From contig QNGE01000740.1 of NCBI GenBank assembly GCA_008508345.1, positions 169,978-233,977 on the forward strand: 64,000 nt of DNA, written 5' to 3'. This document shows positions 37,308 through 50,438 of this stretch, piece after piece. Made by a program: the position numbers and the translations under genes. How positions within the stretch are numbered: position 1 is the stretch's first letter; each line of letters starts with the position of its first letter. The DNA is from Paragonimus westermani (taxonomy: Eukaryota; Platyhelminthes; Trematoda; Plagiorchiida; Troglotrematidae). Below the pieces are notes generated by a model, which saw only the letters and a list, made by a program, of their open reading frames with translations, had not been told where the DNA came from and did not search any database.

Positions 37308-40300
37308 TTCGACGGTTTTGTAAGCAAGTAACCAGGAGTACCAAACTTATTCCGTGTGCCGTTTTTTGTTGATACCAACCAACTTATGTTCACCAACCCC
37401 TGGATGTTTCGATGTGTAACTTTGATTTCTTGTAACAAGAATGCTTTTCATTGTTCACCACTGTATTTCGTTAATTATATTCAGTTATGAACACAGGTGG
37501 GGCTATATGAAGTGTCAACAGTTAGTATTGTCTGACAGTAAAGTGATTTCGTAAGCTTTTCAATAATAACCATATCCTGTTAAATGGTTGTTATTGGCTG
37601 GGAAACAACTGGGGCTATTGTGATGTCAACGTAGGTGAATTAATAATAAACGATGTTTAAAACAAATATACGATGTGCTGAATTTCTACTCCGGTAGATT
37701 TCGACCATCGCAATGAAAACAACATGAACACGTACCCATTGATACCATTACCTGGGTTTGGTAAATGAAAAACAACACCTTAAGGCTTTCGAAAGATCCA
37801 GCTGGAAAAATATCCGTTTCGGTAAGCTTCGGAACAGCTATGAAGACAACATCTCGCTAAGTCGAACTCGACCGATGATCACAGTTTTCATAAACAGATC
37901 TCTTCTAATTGAGCAGGGTTACCGTACTTCTTATCAGCACCGTAAAACTGGCAACACTCACGATATGTAGTTTGGAATTCCACCCGTAAGTAAGTCACAG
38001 AGTTGGATTAATGAGATTGTTTGTGAATGAAGATTGGTGAAGTGAATTTTGGCCACTTCAACCGCAGAAGCCGTACTAATTTTTTCCGTAAACAAAGAAT
38101 TGGGTTGTGTAATCGAACGAGAATCGATTCAGCATTAACACCAATTGTTTGACCGGTTTTAGTTGGGCAAACGGACTTCGTGAGTTACTCAGGAAACCTG
38201 AGTGGGGTTTACTCGGTGGATGGTATCAGGCAGGTATGGAACGAGTGCTCATTAGAATCGCATTGATACAAGACATCTCCAAGTACTGACAGCTCTCCAT
38301 GGACGCACTGATACCCTCAGAGCGTGCAGAGATAAAGGCATAAACGTAAACAGTTTGTCAAGCTGATGGAGATTCTTTAGGTTCAAAGCACATTCGGTGC
38401 ATCTGAAAAGAAAACAAAACGAGTCTGGTTGAGGCTCAAACGGTAGATCGTCTTAAATAAAGTGTGTAAGCAGTGGTAATTACTAGGCCTCCTTTTAAAC
38501 GAACAAATCCGTCTAACTGCATCTTGTATCCTCTCTAAGATTTCTCAAGATTTGTAGGCCAAATCAAAATCCGGAAACTACCCTCAACTTGTGCCATACA
38601 ACAGCAGGGTAAATGACAAAACAACATGAACGCGTTCATCTGCAATTTCGTCCACGTAGTCTCCGTGTCCCATTCGCTTTTGTCACTAATAAGGAACACA
38701 TCAATACAAACCGCTAGCACGTGCGCTCGTTAGTGTCAGACTAGAGCGTCACATTAATGACAATAAATGTGGCAACGTGCAAAAATGGTGAGCAGTAAAC
38801 GATGTTTCGTTCACGAGTATTAAAGATCATTCGTAACTGATCTCGGATGGCATTCCCATAGACTTTTCAACTAGTCCCGCATTGTCTAGTCAGCCGCTTT
38901 AGCAGTGTATATGCACCCCCAAATAACCACACGTTCTAAATGTTCTTATCGGGATATTTGTCAAAGGAATTTATGAATTTCGCTAAATCCTTACAGCATC
39001 CATCAATGTTAGGAAATTTTCCTCAAACGTTTCGTCCAGCTTATTGTTTCACATCAATTTACAACATACAGAAAGTGTGCAGCTAAAAGCCTGCAGATTA
39101 CAGCTAGTTCTCTTGATTACCATTCGCAAAAACACATTTCCCCATCTTCATCCAGACTCAAAAAGTGAGCGCTCGTACACATGCGTTAGGTCCTAATCTT
39201 TTTCTGTTAGTTCATGCCTGATTCGATCTATACTCATCCAGTCTTGTTTCTCGTATATCAGCCACTCAAGTGAGTCAGTGATTATCGTCAGTCTGCATTG
39301 TGTATGACCGTCTACATTACGGCTCATGAGTTGTCATTTGAAATTGACCATTGGTTATTTCGTGCTCACTGAGTCAACTGCCTATCACATACCTAAGATA
39401 TGAGTGGAGAAACAACTAACCTTCATTACCTGAACTGAACTAAAATGTGTACCTTTAACCTGCTTTAAAACTTCCAACACTGCTGAGTGTAAGCTCAGCC
39501 AGCCAACGTCATATTACTAAAAACCTTCAAATTAATAACTGCTGTCAGTAGAACGGTATCTCTCAGGATCCAGCGCACACTTTCATCAACTACCTGTGCA
39601 ACGACTCCCAAAACGTGAAAGACACCAGTAAACCAAATAATACTATCGTTAATGTCTCAATGAACTTGAAAAAAAGTAGTTTATGCACGATTTATCCCTC
39701 TTTATGTGTGCACACTTAAGATCTTGCCTTAACTTTTACCATCACAGAAAGGTCTTCCCATGTCTGGTCCGCTCTTCTGCCGCGTACAAATCATCCGTTT
39801 ACACGAAAAAAAGTCAGCTCCTTCGACTGAATAAGCAGCCTTTCTTGAACATTAAAAAACTAGAAAATTTCTACCTTACTTCCATCTGTTATCTCCCTCT
39901 ACTCTTGATAGCATAGTTCTCAAGTTGTGGTTGATTATGCTTACGTAAACCATGTTGTGTCAAGGGAATGGGTCTCTGTATGAAAATGTAAGCTGCGGAA
40001 GAAGTAACCCCGAAGTAATTTGAGGGGAAGCATACCTCGGGGAATTTTTGCCTGGACGGCAGTCAGTAACAAAATCATCAGTTGCCAGTATGATGCATTA
40101 TCGCTGAGGCACAGTGCGAGTCAATTTGTCTGGGCTGAAAATATCTGCTGTCCTCAGGCGACCAGCAAACGGTTTGAGGCAGGGACCCGAATGCATGTTC
40201 ACGTAACCTTCTAACCACCTACATCACCGGTGGAATTTTCGCTTTTAATAATGTTCGCTTTTCTTTTTGTTTATCAACCTGGAAATGCATAAGACTGTGA

Positions 40301-43300
40301 AAAACCATCTAGCTGTACTACGACACCGAAGCCAACCTTCAGCGCATGAGTGACTTGTGCTTCGGTGATGAGGACGATATTGGTTTCCCGAGTTTCACGA
40401 TGTACTAAATGAAGCCATTCAGAACCGTTTTATGCGCACGAGTCCATGTCTGAATATCCATCGATTGAAACACAAAAAGTGAGAAAGTTGTAGTGGCAAA
40501 GTTCGGTAATCGGTGGGAATGGAGCATGTTACATTTCATGTCTCATCGTAGAAAGCCTTGTCTCTTAAGCGTCTCCACACTGGCTAAGGATCGGCATCGG
40601 GATGAGTCCGGTCGATACCACCGAGTCCGATGATACAGCATAAGAATTTCACCTCGTCAACCTGAAGAATGTGTTCTGTCAGCTAGATCGACATGCTGGT
40701 CACAGGCAAACGTTGAAATATTACTGTGATTATCCCAAGTCTTGTCAAATATGACTATGTCATTCTGACGCATAGCCGCCGGAGGTATTAAACCAAAAGT
40801 CTGGTCACTAGCATCCTGGACTACTTCCCGTGAAATTTACTATTCGGAAGGAAGGAAATTTTATTGGAAGAACTCTCATGGCTGCCGGGAGTTTCCACGC
40901 TGTCGTGCAATGAGGTTGTAATTGAGCATCGATAAAAGTTATTTGATAAATAAATTGATCATCGTGCCACAAGCTCATAAAATCCTCCGATTTCGGTAAG
41001 GCTGCTGCTCACCGTTGCATCCTTGAGTTTAGTGTCATTTAGGAGTCAACATAGATTCGCATAGTTTTGTTGTAACTCTTCATTGTAATAACAGTTAGTG
41101 TGGCTCATGCAATAGAATTCAGACTAGTGGCTGTACATCAGTTTTCGATCTAACCTGGGGCGTTTTTAACTTCGTTTCTGAGGTCGCAGGAAAACCGACT
41201 AACTTCGTGCCGCAACCGTTTTCTGAACCGCATTGATATCTTCTGCAGAACACGAAAAATGCGACCAACGTAATTTGGACTACATAACGTTTATACTTTC
41301 TACGTAGGTGACTTTTAGTTCCAGAGGAATATCTAACTCTGTCAAATCTTCTAATCCCAGACAACAGGAAGTGGACAAGCTTCATTGTCTTTTCGTTTTG
41401 TTGAACGCGTGGGATAGTTTCCATCAGTAGTTTGAAACCGTGACCATCTCCCTAATGAAATTTGTGATTCGTAGGCCTAGCACCGTACTTTAGGTTTAAC
41501 AAAGGTAAGGCAATCCTCAGAAGGGTGAATTCGCCAGTACCAGTAGAATGATGAAATCACGTCGCGTTCCTTACTGAAGTGTGATGCGCTGGTGAGTGAA
41601 ATGTTTCATCCCGGAGCTTAAGGGGTAGTGCGTTGACTTGCCTGTATACTGCGCCATTACCCGCGTCTCCACACTCATCCAGATCATACTTAACATTTTA
41701 GTAAAACTTCTGGATATGACCACTTCTGACATGCATGTTGAAAATGGAAGTAACCACCCGATTGGCGTTGACTGGCAGATTTCATGCCCTGGGGATAGTT
41801 CAGCAGCATTATATAAAACTTAGTGATTTAATCGATCTAGATGGCAGGCTAGGTGTTCTCGTGAGGGACATCCCGACAAAGACTGTAGATCTGCCACCCT
41901 CCTAAAGCGAGTCGTCTGGGCCTTTATTACTGAGTGGAATAAGTCTGGGACCGACTCTGGATCCACAATTACATTTCATATTGTGTGCAATCAGCACTTG
42001 TTTGTTGGTAATCTTCCACCCCTTACTGACCTATGTATTCAGACCAAACAGTGGGCTGCTTCAAGGACGCAATCTACTCACTGTCCTTCTGCTCACATGT
42101 CCCGCCAGCATCCGCAGCGACAACTTTTCGGTCACCTGAAAATTCCGATGCAACTCTATTTTGTTGACGCCAACGATCAATTTGTTCCCCGGGTTCTGTT
42201 GTAGATTGGTAGTGGAGTTGTAGCACGCAGCTTGTTTCCGAAGCTGTATGATAAAATCTCACGGGGATGTATGTAGATAACGTAAGCATCTATTGAGGTT
42301 TCCTTAGAAATTCACGACCAAAACAGGTTAGCGCAGAATACCCTTCAATCCGAAATAAGGGAAGTCGGGTGGGGAAGCCAGGAATATCACGTAATTCACC
42401 AGACAGTAGGGGAACTGTCACCAGAATTCGGGAGGTAGTTGAGTTGACCGCCCAGTTTTACGCATTTTTGAGTGTTGTATCGCAGATCGAGAAGATCGAT
42501 CTCCTTCCTAATCTCGACAGCAGCTCACGTGTTTGACAACACACTGTTTCTTCGGGACGTCTATATTTGGTGTCTTTAGTTCGGAATGCAGTTGAACTGC
42601 AAGATGTGGAATCGGAATGTGACGAAATGCATTCCATGGTTCTGAAACAATTTATCAACTTGGATTAACGATATTCGGAAGACTAAAAACTGATTGGACC
42701 AAGGTAACATTGAGAGAATCAACGACAAACATACAAGCGACGTTGTTATTGACAATGAACATAATTCCCTCTGTTCTCAGAGAGCAGTGTCCAGCTAGAA
42801 TACGACACACAGGCACACCGAATGGCATCTCTGTTGACCAACCGCTCTTGCGATCAGGATAATTAATCTCCTTAGATCCTTCTCTCGACGGCATTAACTT
42901 TTGCCTGGTCACCACAGTTGTGTACAACATTAACAGCGGAAGCCTTAGGCCGGTTTAGAATTATCTGACGCGCAACTTTGCGTTTCCCCCTTCGTTCAGG
43001 TAAATTTCAATAGAGTAACAGTAACGTTTTTTCATCAGGAGCTGCCTTTCTTGCTTCTGTGCATCTCCTTAAAGAGCATAAACACTCTAATTTAAAAAGC
43101 GGCTGAACACTTTTGAACAATTTGTAGTTTCGTAGTTAGCTCTAAACACTTTCATTTCACAAACCAAACAAGAACGGCATATGCCATTAGCTGGAAAACA
43201 CTTGAAACAGCTGTGATGATTAGTTAGTAATTTGAATGGAACACATATAAGACTGCTGATGTATGATAGCAGCTTTTGGTTCCAACTAAACTTTCAGACT

Positions 43301-45173
43301 AATCTTTTGCGGCAGGAGGCACCACAATTGAATTTCGTTTTTCTTACTGTCTATTCTTTCGAAGACAACTATCTGACCTCTTGTTCACGTCCCCCGGAGA
43401 CAGCCGTGTACAAGTTTTTCAACAGTTGACTTGCGTTCAACACTCAGTTATAGGTCTTTGGTGGTGATACCTAATAGTCCAATGATAGTATGGGAAACTA
43501 TAGTAGCTACGTTGTCAACTTGGAATGAAGAGTTCAAAGTCTCTGCTAGGTCATGGATGACACAACAAGTACAAATATGAGATACAAACCAAGTGGTTTG
43601 TTTCTAGTGCAACAGCTTAAATATTTATGTGCTTGCTACGTGTTGAAACAAATGCAAGTGAAGCGGAACTCGCGACGAAACAACCTTACTAACTGAGTTA
43701 GGAGAATATCCTTTGGGAAATAACGCATGACGATAATCGACCTTGTCGTGCATAACAACAGGACCGAACCAACATCTGCTGATCAGCGGGATTTTCCACC
43801 CGGTCCCATCCATCTATCGATTGGATATCGCCTTCAGCAGTCTCGTAGGTTGTGGATAGGGGATATTATCCACTCGTTTGACCGTTTATCAAGAACGGAA
43901 ATAAAAATGACAGCAGATATTGAAAAAATGTGTTCTGTGCAACGGGAACTGATGAGACGAATGTGACTCATACAACCGATGTTTCCAATAATGCAATACG
44001 ATCTGTGGAGGATCTAAGGATGTCTCTGGATCCGATTTGTTTGAATAAACCATGTGTCCTGAAATGTACTGGTGCTGCTTGTTATTCCAACAAATTAGCT
44101 AACAAATAAATGACTTGAGATAATCGAGGCCCAAGAAAGACCCACCTCGCCAGATCGTAAAATTTTCATTTACTACTATCAATCAGTAATGGAAGTTCGA
44201 AAAAAATTCTGTTTACACAACCAAAACTAGTGAACACAGCAGCTGGAACGATTTCAGATGTTCTCACCTAATGATTATTAATGAAGGTAAATGGAAGTGT
44301 TAATGTGAAAGTTTTTTCGTTTTTTGAACAGAGGTATAAGCCGAAGTCATTGCTTTGGATTTTCGTCAGCCACAGACAACTATCACACAATTCATTGATT
44401 CACTGTCGACTAAGTAATCAGTACGGTAAGATCAAGCATCCACTTTTAAGGGCTGTAAAACTAACAATGAAGAACATGAATTTCCCTTCACCCATCTCTA
44501 GCGCGCTGAGTGAATTAGATTAGAGTATCGATCGAACCAATTACAGAGAAGCTAATTTAGTGATCAGTCAACTATGGTTGGTTTGTGTGGTTCGTTATGC
44601 CACTTGTGTTCACGGAACCATAATCGATCCGAATGCTGGAAGTCAGGGTAGATGTGACTCCCGAATAAACCGTGTCCGGTAAAACTATATAGGGTCGAGG
44701 ACACCAACTACTTACCCTCGGACTACTGCTGATGCACTGTCCGATGTGCAGTAGACCTCAAGGGAGGGTTTGGTTGGTAGACACTAAACGCTCAGTTTCG
44801 GCCACGTCAACCAGGATATAGGTCTGTCGTGTTTCACTGTGTCGTAATCAGCCGGAGTGGATTTCCATTTCGTTTAAAAAGTTGTCCTCATGCTGAGCCA
44901 CGTGGTTTAGCAGAGATGTGTTGCAGGTAGGGGAGTCCACATATATATTGAATTCTCCCACAATTCACCGGTCGTTCTAATTCCATGAGATGGATGGTAT
45001 GTTTGCTGCTTCTGGTTGAACACGTGAGGTAAAGAGATCCAGTGAATATGGACATCAGTGACATCAGCCACTTGTCCATTGTACTTTGACCAAGAGGAAC
45101 CAAACATTGAAACAACAATTTCCGCTGTAAATTTGAACAAAGCAAACAGAAAACTGGTATGGCACGTGCTGTG
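37308..45173. other. Long intergenic stretch, no gene recognised
   Basis: Almost 7.9 kb with only short frames (up to 101 codons at 41119-41424, minus). No retroelement domain, tRNA head or long inverted repeat stands out. Positions 44530-44590 share scattered words with 57710-57770 (atcgatcga/atcagac, ttacagagaa, ccagtca/tcagtca), perhaps an old dispersed repeat. Confidence 0.4.
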
Positions 45174-45552
45174 CCAGCGCATGGTTCGCTGCACCTCCAC
45201 CAGTGTTTACTCTAAACGAGGTGAAATGTACAACATCCCAAATCACAAACAGTCAAAGTCTAAATTCAGTTCGGTTGCTACCAAGACAGCATCAACGTCA
45301 CAAACAATTCTTTCCGTACGCACAAAACGGGTTGTCGGTGTCTGATTGCAACGCCCTCGGTGTACCGTAGCAAACGATTGTTTCGAGTCGAGAACAGAGC
45401 ACGAATTGATTGATAAATCACTCACACGTTGCGTCGTAAAGTGACGTTTGACAATCCCTGACGTTGGCTCACTCCGGGTGTTTGCTGTCAAGTTGCCTGA
45501 TTGTGTGGCCGTTTGTTGAACTCATTTCGATAACCCTGGTGTTCGACAACCC
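45174..45552 (-). repeat. Left inverted arm of PLE palindrome 1
   Basis: This arm is the reverse complement of 46600-46977 with very few differences. An identical 82-residue frame (MTANTRSEPTSG...) can be read at 45243-45491 on minus and 46658-46906 on plus, which is a simple sign of near-identity over 250 bases. The frames are probably not proteins: they lie in the terminal-repeat part, after the truncated endonuclease. The arms match up to gaacaccagggytatcgaaatg on the inner side. Confidence 0.85.
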
Positions 45553-46448
45553 TGATTTCAAGCTGGCGCTCAGTCCTCTCAACATAGGATGCTGCGCATC
45601 CAGATTTGTATTCATAGGTTACGGCTGATTTGACGAAATGAGACATAGGCTGCTTAACCGGGGATGTAGGATTTCGGACCGTTCTGTACGCTAACACTGG
45701 CTTGACGACAGAGAAATATCGGACAACAGCTAAACTTAAGCTTTGCTCAACTATTCGACACACACTGTATCCTCTAAATGACACTGGTAAAACCACTGTC
45801 TTTCTGGGAACTCTGGATTGAGACTTATTGTGCAGATTGCTCGTGTTGACTTTTCTTAGAAATCATCTGGGATAAACGTTGTCTAATGAAGTCTGTCCTA
45901 TGTGACGGAGTTCATCATCCAAACAAGCCCATCTTATCCGATCAAATAGCGTGAGTACCAGTCCTCTATTATATGCTATTAGAACAAAGCTGTCAAACTG
46001 TAGGTACTGCTCAGTTCACGTATTCCTTCGATATATAACACATTAAGTGGATCCATCCACTCTATTAATTATGTTGATATTCAGAAACGGCAGTCGATCA
46101 TTAGTCTCACTTTCTAAAGTGTGATGAATGCTTGAATGCGAACAGGTCATGCAGTTTGGTGTATCTGTTGCCCGCATCTGATTGTCTCTGACTAAGAGTG
46201 TCATCGACCTATCTTCTGTGGAGGGTTAAATAGTCCAATTTGCTTTCCATTTGCTTCTCCAGTTAGATCACAAAGATATCGGCTAAAACCGAACCAGGTG
46301 GACCGCTCACTGCGAGTCTATCAACCTGATGATAAGCCTTACCTTGGAAGATGAAGCATACGTTAGATAAACACAGCAAACATAGACGTTTTGATTCAAT
46401 TTTTGAGATTGCGATAATTTTCTTACTCGAAGTTATATAGAATAACAA
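45553..46448 (-). pseudogene. Penelope-like element RT and endonuclease relic between inverted arms
   Basis: On the minus strand, from 46448 downward, one reads HQVDRLAVSGPPGSVLADIF, the PLE RT motif B region (normally 'QxDGLAMGSPLGPVLADIFV'). Then comes a stop followed by VDDTL, motif C with the Tyr codon turned into a stop, and DRLPFLNINI ('KLPFLDIxV'). Further down (45796-45556) come VKPVLAYRT and AVTYEYKSGCAASYVERTER, the opening of the GIY-YIG domain with one Cys of the CxC pair lost and Gly of 'YVGRT' turned to Glu. The domain is cut just after RVVEH by the arm. Several stops and frameshifts make it dead. About 0.9 kb of element survives. Confidence 0.82.
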
Positions 46449-46599
46449 GAACTGAAGGCCTCTTCTAACGGTACACTTATGAAAAACGACTCCATGTCCA
46501 ATGAAGCCATATGGTTGCTAGACATCGAAATTTTTGAAAGCGTCTTTGTCATACAGTCACGTACTGGCTTCCGTAAATTTGCCAACCACTTGGCCAGGA

Positions 46600-46977
46600 T
46601 TGCCGAACACCAGGGCTATCGAAATGAGTTCAACAAACGGCCACACAATCAGGCAACTTGACAGCAAACACCCGGAGTGAGCCAACGTCAGGGATTGTCA
46701 AACGTCACTTTACGACGCAACGTGTGAGTGATTTATCAATCAATTCGTGCTCTGTTCTCGACTCGAAACAATCGTTTGCTACGGTACACCGAGGGCGTTG
46801 CAATCAGACACCGACAACCCGTTTTGTGCGTACGGAAAGAATTGTTTGTGACGTTGATGCTGTCTTGGTAGCAACCGAACTGAATTTAGACTTTGACTGT
46901 TTGTGATTTGGGATGTTGTACATTTCACCTCGTTTAGAGTAAACACTGGTGGAGGTGCAGCGAAACATGCGCCAGCA
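46600..46977 (+). repeat. Right inverted arm of PLE palindrome 1
   Basis: Inverted partner of 45174-45552. Its inner edge joins unrelated sequence (46449-46599) that separates it from the RT relic, so the two arms enclose about 1.05 kb. Terminal repeats in inverted orientation are known for Penelope-like elements, as are 5' inversions made during target-primed copying. Confidence 0.85.
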
Positions 46978-48783
46978 TGAGTCTCGTGAAGAACTGAACT
47001 GACTGCGGTGACACTTGAAATAAACGTTACCACATTCCACACAAAACGACAAACCCGAGGAAATTTTAAGCAGCGATTAATCTTGCAACTTATTTCAGTT
47101 TGGTCCGGATCATTTTATGTCTTCTAAGTATTGTGAACCCTTTCTTTGGAGGGCATTTTGTAACCTACCTGAGTCACTCATTTTGTTTTATTGGCTTCAA
47201 ATCCTCGATCGAAGTTTCAGTAAAACTGTGGTTCATTTTGCATATTTTGTCACAAATACTCATACGTGGGTCGTATTGTGTTTATTGTTCTGACTCCGTT
47301 TGAAGTCAGATAAGGTAGAATCGTTCAGAATATGTTCGATAGCTCACACACAGTGTAGATCATTTCTGCAGCGTTGACACAAAGGACGTGCCTTTGTTTC
47401 GAATAACAAATGAGTGGTTTTGACGGCAACCGAAAGAGGAATGGTGAGCACCATGATCCACAGTGTCTGTTTCACATGTTACGTGCATGTGGATGAAGTG
47501 TTTTTTTTACATAAAATCCGGTCCGTTTGAGGTAAATGGCTTGATCTGAAATGCTTCTGAGATATTTCGTATTGAAGATTGTGCTTGTGACACAGAAGCA
47601 CTGATACGAGAACAACTGAAGTAGCCTCTGTCAATATGCATTTCTTTATTAAATAAAACCGTCTTACCTACGGGCTCGTGCTTCTCGCTGAGTTCAGTTA
47701 TTGGCACTCCTTTGATATTGAGGTCTCGGTCTCCCAATATATTTGGTCCTTGGCCAAGGCAGAAGAACACAGTATGGTGAGCGTCGACATACGGACTGCC
47801 TTCAGTCTAAAGAATATGTTAGTATTAGCGTAAGCATCCTAGCTGAGAGTCCAGTGAACAATTCATCATCAGAGAGAACACGCTGTTTTTGACTGAGAGG
47901 TCGATACCAGGCCTTGTTGGTTCACGGTATTCGTTTGTCATGTTTCCTTGGTCCCCTTTTCTTATAAAGTGTGCTTTACCACGGGACGCCTTCGTTGCTA
48001 ATAACTTTCTTGATTAGTCAATATTACTGCGTGTATTTGGATTGGGAGTAGATTATCACACAAGTCACACCAAACGGCTTTAACTTTCTGGTCTTCCAGG
48101 CGTATGACTAATATCATTGTATTTGGATTCATTTAATCACTTAAACTCTGAAGTAACTTTTCAAAATTTTCGAAATTTACTTGAGTGGGTCGACTTTGGC
48201 AAGCCAATCCCTTAGTTGTGGGCGTTGGTCAGCAAGACCTAGTGAGAGCCTCTACTGATCGGAACAGTTCGCTGCATTGGAAGCTGGAAAATAAATTAAC
48301 TACATTACCTTCATCGCCGTAACTATGGGCAGAGAAATGGCGTCTCTAGGATATAGCAGAAGCCATGATTTGATCACCTGTTACAATGCTTTCCGTAATA
48401 TCTATGTAGTGTTCCAGAGAACGTTGTCAGCTTGGCTGTAGATCAGACTAGGCCAGACCACTTTGTGAGCTTCTATTTCGAACTCCAGCCTTTTTCTCTG
48501 ACTAAATTCATCCAAAAACTAGCGATACCGATTTTAAACAGCTAGGGCATGTCTGTCACGCACATATGTGCTAATAGACTTGATTCATTCGACATCCGAA
48601 AATTTGGATTTAGAGAGTTCCTACTCCCAGACGGAGAACCTAACAGTTAGCATGCTTGCTTCGTGAAAATTGGCTAAACCAACAACTAACAGCTATTAGA
48701 AACACATCAGCATCACGTAAAATTACTGTTGCGGACATAGTAATGAGGGTAATTGTGTTCAGTCGGCTTGGGAGTTCCAGCAA
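46978..48783. other. Intergenic sequence, no gene recognised
   Basis: An 87-codon minus frame (47507-47770) has no recognised domain. No RNA gene or repeat was found. Confidence 0.4.
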
Positions 48784-48984
48784 GTTATTGATAAACAGAT
48801 TGGGAATAACACAACGTTAGGATAAAAATGTAATACTCTACGTTTCAACCACCTCGGGTGGCCTTCCTCAGGAGTGCTGTAGTCGAAATCAACACTCCTA
48901 AGGAAGGCCACCCGAGGTGGTTGAAACGTAGAGTATTACAACTTGCTCGCAACGTTGTGTTATTCCCAATCTGTTTATCAATAA
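48784..48984. repeat. Fold-back repeat with hammerhead-like motifs, copy 2
   Basis: This is a long palindrome with arms 48784-48876 and 48893-48984 and a loop of only 16 bases. The arms are more than 85% complementary by eye and contain gttattgataaacagattgg outside and cgtttcaaccacctcgggtgg inside. Each arm, read toward its outer end, gives a stem-loop (GGCCACC-CGA-GGTGGTT) followed by GAAACGT. The left arm on minus starts with CTGAGGA, a full CUGANGA core; the right arm has CTAAGGA. Sequence to the right (to about 49075) is shared with 19831-19930. The layout is like two terminal repeats of a Penelope-type element fused head to head. Confidence 0.75.
48838..48871 (-). ncRNA. Hammerhead-like motif in left arm of fold-back 2
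   Basis: On the minus strand: CTGAGGA (48865-48871), an extra A, GGCCACC paired with GGTGGTT through loop CGA (five Watson-Crick and two G-T pairs), then GAAAC (48842-48846). Stem III and the cleavage triplet are not clear (GTA is the best candidate). A relic or distant variant is likely; activity is not predicted. Confidence 0.45.
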
Positions 48985-49075
48985 CATGTTAAACACGACA
49001 CCCAAACTATTCAGCTTCATTCGTACTAAATTTTGGTGCGGATATCTTGCTCCAGCAAGGTCTTCACAGATATTA
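48985..49075 (+). repeat. Flank shared with fold-back 1
   Basis: Matches 19831-19930 in the same orientation (aacatgttaaacacga and cattcgtactaaat are exact). It marks the longer repeat to which both fold-backs belong. Confidence 0.6.
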
Positions 49076-49805
49076 TTTTATCAGCAAAGCAGCAGTTCTG
49101 AGTGTGGTTGGTGTGAGCGCTTCTATGTGGGGTTAGGTGTTCTGTCAGTATTCAGGTCATATGCAATTTTGTGTGCCACATCATTTGTGCAACAAGAGAG
49201 TGAATGCGCTTTGAGTTAAAACTGGAAACCTTCTGTCTTCTCCTCACCTGACCCTGTAATGAGGTCTAACCTAGGCAACATTCATCCCATGAAAAAACAA
49301 TTTATCAAACTTTTCAGATTAACTAAGTAGACAAAGGTGTTACAAAAAATGAACACACCAGAACTGAATAGATAAGCAAAACACTTTTTAGTTCACTTGT
49401 TGAGGAAATCTGTAAGAATAAAATTTGCTAAACTTTTTTTCATTCAAGAGAAAAGTGTGGGGAGGGGGGTTCGATTACATCACTAGTGACAACGGCAAGT
49501 ACCTAATTTTCTTCGTTGTTTATAATTACCTTTTTTAACAGTAGGTGATGACTGGTTTTGTCAAAGATTAAACATGTTTCTCACGGATTTTGTACAGATG
49601 ACAGCCATGTGTTTAGTAATAACGCACATATGTCTAAAGTATACAACGTAATTTTTACTCAGTGTGAGGCACACAGTTGAACTGCCGACAGATTAAATGG
49701 TGCTTACTGTGACACTGTTGTGAAACAACAAATTAAGATTAAGGTCAGTCTTCATTCTTTCGGCAGATGATTGATTTTGACGAATGTCTAGTTGGCTCTT
49801 TCTGG
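49076..49805. other. Intergenic sequence, nothing recognised
   Basis: AT-rich, with a short G-run (ggggaggggggt near 49458). No gene or repeat was recognised. Confidence 0.4.
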
Positions 49806-50028
49806 TGTAACATGCAAGCTAGCCGACTCTACTCTGGATGCCCGTAACTTCGCGGACCAACCTTCGGGCAACGTGGACGCACCAAGGGACAGCGCTCCTC
49901 CGAAGTAGGTTCTGAAAAGAGAAACAATACAAACAAACATGAGCCGAAGGCTCAATAAGCCATGCACACGACTTACACAAAGGGAAGCTAAAACGGCACC
50001 GACAACACAGCAGCACGCCCCGTCACAC
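49806..50028 (-). repeat. Possible solo or 3' LTR
   Basis: A 223-base block begins TGTAAC and ends CACACA on the plus strand, so it begins TGTGTGAC and ends GTTACA on the minus strand, with the TG...CA ends of an LTR. It is more GC-rich than its surroundings and has a perfect hairpin GAGCC-GAA-GGCTC at 49941-49953. It lies on the 3' side of the Gypsy RT relic (50439-50745, minus), where a 3' LTR would sit. No second copy and no target-site duplication were found, so this is a guess. Confidence 0.3.
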
Positions 50029-50438
50029 AACTCAAATTCAATCCGTGCGCGCTCGCTGGTTTCGGTTGCGCGTTACACTGGCCAATGAAACTGGCAATGT
50101 TTCTTCAAGATTTTGTATATTGGGCTCATGAAGTAATTAAGGTTTCCACTGAAATGACTGTAGAACCCAACGTCCTCTAGGAGGTTGGCGGCGGAGTAAG
50201 TTTAGTTGTCAGCAGGCAGTGGGCGGATCTCGCCCTGACCGACCTAGTGACCCAGCAATGTCACTACTTGTTTCCTCAGTCATGATTTTGGACTAATGAC
50301 CCGCAGACCGGTTTGTTCAATCTACAACAGTACGGCTGAAACATTCACCTAATGCCCTGCCTCATCGACTCTGTAGATGATGGCATTGTCTCCAACGCCA
50401 ACAGTATGTGGTAATCCGCCCAGCACGATGAGCATCAG
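50029..50438. other. Spacer between possible LTR and Gypsy RT
   Basis: I could not read integrase, RNase H or protease motifs on the minus strand here. If the flanking parts belong to one element, a large internal deletion has occurred. Confidence 0.35.

Noticed and set aside
45243..46906. Two identical 82-residue frames on opposite strands
   Set aside because: They lie in the inverted arms of a PLE relic, after the truncated endonuclease. Identity is explained by the arms and no domain is seen.
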